The notes beneath the pieces were generated by a model, which was given only the letters and a program-made list of their open reading frames with translations, had not been told where the DNA came from and did no database searches. DNA of 25,832 bases, from positions 1-25,832 of the forward strand of contig DJWN01000128.1 in assembly GCA_002440975.1 (NCBI GenBank). Direction: 5' to 3'. The translations under genes were made by a program, and so were the position numbers. Of the stretch, positions 23,527-25,832 are shown in pieces (within the stretch, counting starts at the first letter, position 1; every line of letters starts with the position of its first letter). The DNA is from Bacteroidales bacterium UBA6229 (lineage in GTDB: Bacteria > Bacteroidota > Bacteroidia > Bacteroidales > F082).

Positions 23527-24591
23527 ATGCTTAATCCATTTATAAAAAACCGCAATTACCTCATCATATATCTGGCTGTTTGGGTGTCGCTGATGCTCAT
23601 CCAAACGGCCATTCTCAATTATTACCAGGAGCTGAGTTTGGTTTCGAGCCTGAATGATGCAGTTGTTTTCAATGGTTTACTTGCCCTGATTGGATTCAAT
23701 ATATGGTATGTGCTGAGATTTAATATGAAAGATGAGCAGAGCAAGTTTGATCTGATAATCAATCATATGCTTGTTGGAATTGTAACTATTGCCATTTGGC
23801 TCACGAGTGGATACTTTTTGATGCAGGCCATGGAACCCACCAACGAAGCTTACCTCGAATTTCTTTACATCTCACTGCCCTGGCGCGCTGTGATAGGCGC
23901 ATTTTTTTACCTCATCTTCATCCTGATCTATTATATGATGTTGTATTATGAAGATCTCCAACAAAAGATGCGTATCGAAAGCGAGCTTAACAGCCTGGTT
24001 CGCGATGCCGAACTTAATGCCCTTAAATCGCAAATCAATCCGCATTTCCTGTTCAACAGCCTCAATTCGATTAGCTCGCTTACTATGAACGACCCCGAAA
24101 AAGCACAGGAAATGGTAATCAAACTTTCCGATTTTTTACGCTATTCGCTGAGTCATGATCGTAATGAAACCACCAGCCTTAAAAAAGAACTGGAAAATAT
24201 CGAACGTTACCTGGATATTGAAAAAGTACGCTTTGGTCACCGACTCAAATTTCAGAAATATGTTCCTGAAGCCTGTCTGCAGTCTGATATCCCAAATATG
24301 ATTCTGCAACCGCTTTTCGAAAATGCCATCAAACATGGGGTGTATCATAGCACCGAAGAAGTGTTGGTTGAATTGCGTTGCGAACCAAACAAAGATTTTA
24401 TGGAACTGCACATCCTAAATGATTTTGATCCGGATGCTGCAAAACCCAAGGGTGAAGGTATCGGGTTAAAAAATATCCGCAAACGACTCGAACTAATCTA
24501 TCAACGTGCCGATCTGCTCGAAATCAAACGCGAAAAGATCTCCTTTGAGGTAGTGTTGCGCATCCCGATTCAAAAAAACAAAAAAAACTAA
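23527..24591 (+). CDS. LytS/His_kinase-family membrane sensor kinase
   Basis: Sensor kinase of the LytS (His_kinase, PF06580) type and the presumed partner of the LytTR regulator encoded 23 bp downstream. The 354 residues contain four transmembrane helices (about 11-30, 47-65, 80-99, 119-140) with almost no extracytoplasmic domain, then a coiled-coil linker (141-165). The phosphorylation motif QINPHFLFNSLN follows with His173, then the ATPase domain with Asn266 (LFENAIKHG) and GEGIGLKNIRKRL (309-321). With so little outside the membrane it probably senses a membrane signal, or takes its input from the LiaF-like protein encoded upstream (inference). All key residues are present and the length is usual for Bacteroidota members. 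Confidence 0.94.
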   Translation: MLNPFIKNRNYLIIYLAVWVSLMLIQTAILNYYQELSLVSSLNDAVVFNGLLALIGFNIWYVLRFNMKDEQSKFDLIINHMLVGIVTIAIWLTSGYFLMQAMEPTNEAYLEFLYISLPWRAVIGAFFYLIFILIYYMMLYYEDLQQKMRIESELNSLVRDAELNALKSQINPHFLFNSLNSISSLTMNDPEKAQEMVIKLSDFLRYSLSHDRNETTSLKKELENIERYLDIEKVRFGHRLKFQKYVPEACLQSDIPNMILQPLFENAIKHGVYHSTEEVLVELRCEPNKDFMELHILNDFDPDAAKPKGEGIGLKNIRKRLELIYQRADLLEIKREKISFEVVLRIPIQKNKKN

Positions 24592-24614
24592 GTTTATAAC
24601 TTCAAATAAGAACC

Positions 24615-25373
24615 ATGAAAGCTGCACTACGAACCATTATTATCGAAGATGAAGCTCCTGCACGTATGTTGCTGCAAAGGTTTTTGAACGATCATAAAAA
24701 TATTGATATCATTGCGGAATTTGCTGATGGTTTCAGCGGACTGAAAGGCATACAGGAAAACAAACCCGATCTGGTGATTCTGGATATTCAAATGCCTAAA
24801 CTAACAGGATTTGAATTATTGGAATTGCTGGATGAAGACCTGCCTGAAATCATTTTTACAACCGCTTACGACCAATATGCCATCAAAGCCTTCGAAATGA
24901 ATGCCGTGGATTATTTGCTGAAACCTTTTTCAAAAGACCGGCTACATCAAGCCGTTGATAAGGTTGTAGAACGCTTCAGGCATACCTTGAAAGAAGACGA
25001 AACAGTGAAAAAACTTGTTAGCAGCCTGCATGAACAGCAAGATACCCTGGAACGAATCGTTGTAAAAAACGGCACTCAGATTCATGTGATTCCCATCGAA
25101 AATATCATCCAGCTCGAAGCCCAGGATGATTATGTGATGATCCATACGCCCGAAGGCCGGTTCATGAAAAAAGACACCATGAGTTATATGGAACAACACC
25201 TTCCTGCCGAGCAGTTTATCCGAATCCATCGATCAAATATTGTACAGATTAAACACATTAAAAAGATGGAACAATACGGCAAAGAAAGCTATGTGATTAT
25301 CCTCTCGAACGGCAATCAGGTGAACGTAAGCAAAAGCCGTATCAGAGATTTGAAACGGGAGTTGAACTTTTAA
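24615..25373 (+). CDS. LytTR-family response regulator
   Basis: Transcription regulator activated by the LytS-type kinase upstream. The 252 residues have a receiver domain (about 6-122) with Glu11/Asp12, phosphoacceptor Asp57 (LDIQMP), Thr83 and Lys103 (LLKPF), a short linker, and a LytTR DNA-binding domain (about 146-250) with IIQLEAQDDYVMIH, FIRIHRSNIV and VSKSRIRDLKREL. LytTR domains bind paired direct repeats, and such a pair lies upstream of this operon at 22605-22641, so autoregulation is likely (inference). It is the last gene of the operon and converges on aspS with a 21-bp gap. I see no terminator there. Confidence 0.95.
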   Translation: MKAALRTIIIEDEAPARMLLQRFLNDHKNIDIIAEFADGFSGLKGIQENKPDLVILDIQMPKLTGFELLELLDEDLPEIIFTTAYDQYAIKAFEMNAVDYLLKPFSKDRLHQAVDKVVERFRHTLKEDETVKKLVSSLHEQQDTLERIVVKNGTQIHVIPIENIIQLEAQDDYVMIHTPEGRFMKKDTMSYMEQHLPAEQFIRIHRSNIVQIKHIKKMEQYGKESYVIILSNGNQVNVSKSRIRDLKRELNF

Positions 25374-25394
25374 TCAAAGGTTTCTGCTAATACC

Positions 25395-25832
25395 CTAATC
25401 CTCAACTTTTTTCAATTGCAGATAAAGCTCCTCCAGCTGTGCATCAGCAATGGTGGAAGGCGAATCGATCATCACATCCCTGCCGGCATTATTTTTTGGG
25501 AACGCAATCACATCCCGAATGCTGTCGAGGCCGGCAAACATAGCCGTTAACCTGTCGAAACCCAGCGCAATGCCACCATGTGGAGGTGCGCCGTATTCGA
25601 AAGCATTCATCAGGAAACCAAACTGTTTCTGAGCTTCTTCATCCGTAAAACCTAAAATACTGAACATCTTACGCTGCAATTCGCGATCATGAATACGAAT
25701 TGAACCTCCTCCTATCTCCACCCCATTAATTACCATATCGTAAGCATTGGCACGCACATCACCCGGATTGGTATCCAACAAAGCAATATCCTCCGGTCTG
25801 GGCGAAGTGAATGGATGATGCATGGCATAAAA
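25395..25832 (-). CDS. aspS: Aspartyl-tRNA synthetase, C-terminal fragment (cut by the window edge)
   Basis: Charges tRNA-Asp (class II synthetase). The open frame runs off the end of the window, so only the last 145 codons are seen. Reading starts FYAMHHPFTSPRPED at the edge and continues through ANAYDMVINGVEIGGGSIRIHD (motif 2/active-site region) to the motif 3 stretch GGIALGFDRLTAMFAG with its conserved arginine, then VIAFPKNNAGRDVMIDSPS. The apparent Met at 25823 is internal and not a start. The ending, AQLEELYLQLKK, is typical of bacterial AspRS. No truncation is implied beyond the window limit. Confidence 0.96.
   Translation of the reverse strand, partial: FYAMHHPFTSPRPEDIALLDTNPGDVRANAYDMVINGVEIGGGSIRIHDRELQRKMFSILGFTDEEAQKQFGFLMNAFEYGAPPHGGIALGFDRLTAMFAGLDSIRDVIAFPKNNAGRDVMIDSPSTIADAQLEELYLQLKKVED

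Noticed and set aside
1..25832. CRISPR array, tRNA/rRNA genes, insertion sequences, phage or attachment sites
   Set aside because: I saw no regularly spaced repeats, no cloverleaf-like segments, no transposase or integrase motifs, and no change in base use across the window.

Overview
The window (25.8 kb, roughly 40-45% G+C by eye) is an ordinary stretch of chromosome from a member of the Bacteroidota, most likely near the Bacteroidales/Marinilabiliales. The evidence: a secreted M14 carboxypeptidase with a C-terminal type IX secretion sorting domain; promoters of the Bacteroidota type (TTTG about 19-21 bp before TAnnTTTG); few Shine-Dalgarno sites; a three-gene acyl-CoA carboxylase operon of the kind found in this phylum; and LytS/LytTR and hybrid two-component proteins. 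I see no mobile element, phage gene, tRNA, rRNA or CRISPR array.

Layout. (1) 78-3674, minus: biotin carboxylase, biotin carrier protein and carboxyltransferase, closed by a clear intrinsic terminator at 25-52. Together they form a propionyl-CoA carboxylase-type enzyme. (2) 3984-7038, plus: a membrane hybrid sensor kinase, then class II fructose-bisphosphate aldolase, ending at a bidirectional terminator shared with the convergent gene. (3) 7107-8375, minus: an RluB-type pseudouridine synthase with a long basic, internally duplicated N-terminal extension. It is divergent from a DUF2007-like/tandem-Usp fusion (8604-9734). (4) 9741-13411, minus: an apparent operon of a U32 (TrhP-like) protein, a PHP-family phosphatase and an orphan sensor kinase that starts with GTG. 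(5) 13770-20818, minus: an M14 carboxypeptidase, a CorA-type transporter, a secreted S9 peptidase and a membrane-anchored AsmA-like protein. (6) 21073-22575, plus: glutamine synthetase with its own promoter and terminator. (7) 22719-25373, plus: LiaF-like membrane protein, LytS-family kinase and LytTR response regulator, probably one envelope-stress operon. (8) 25395-25832, minus: the C-terminal end of aspartyl-tRNA synthetase, cut by the window edge.

The most interesting part is the control region of the LiaF-LytS-LytTR operon (22605-22716). Two 16-bp direct repeats sit exactly 21 bp apart, and a third copy of the core follows 20 bp later beside the -33 element. That is the layout expected of a LytTR-regulator binding site. 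Just downstream, a 17-bp inverted repeat runs from the -7 element to within 2 nt of the start codon. I propose an autoregulated module in which LiaF, a LytS kinase and a LytTR regulator replace the LiaFSR arrangement of Firmicutes. The protein families are recognisable; the wiring and operator are inference. Promoter-overlapping inverted repeats also occur ahead of glutamine synthetase and the AsmA-like gene. I found no strong case for a wholly unknown system beyond these.
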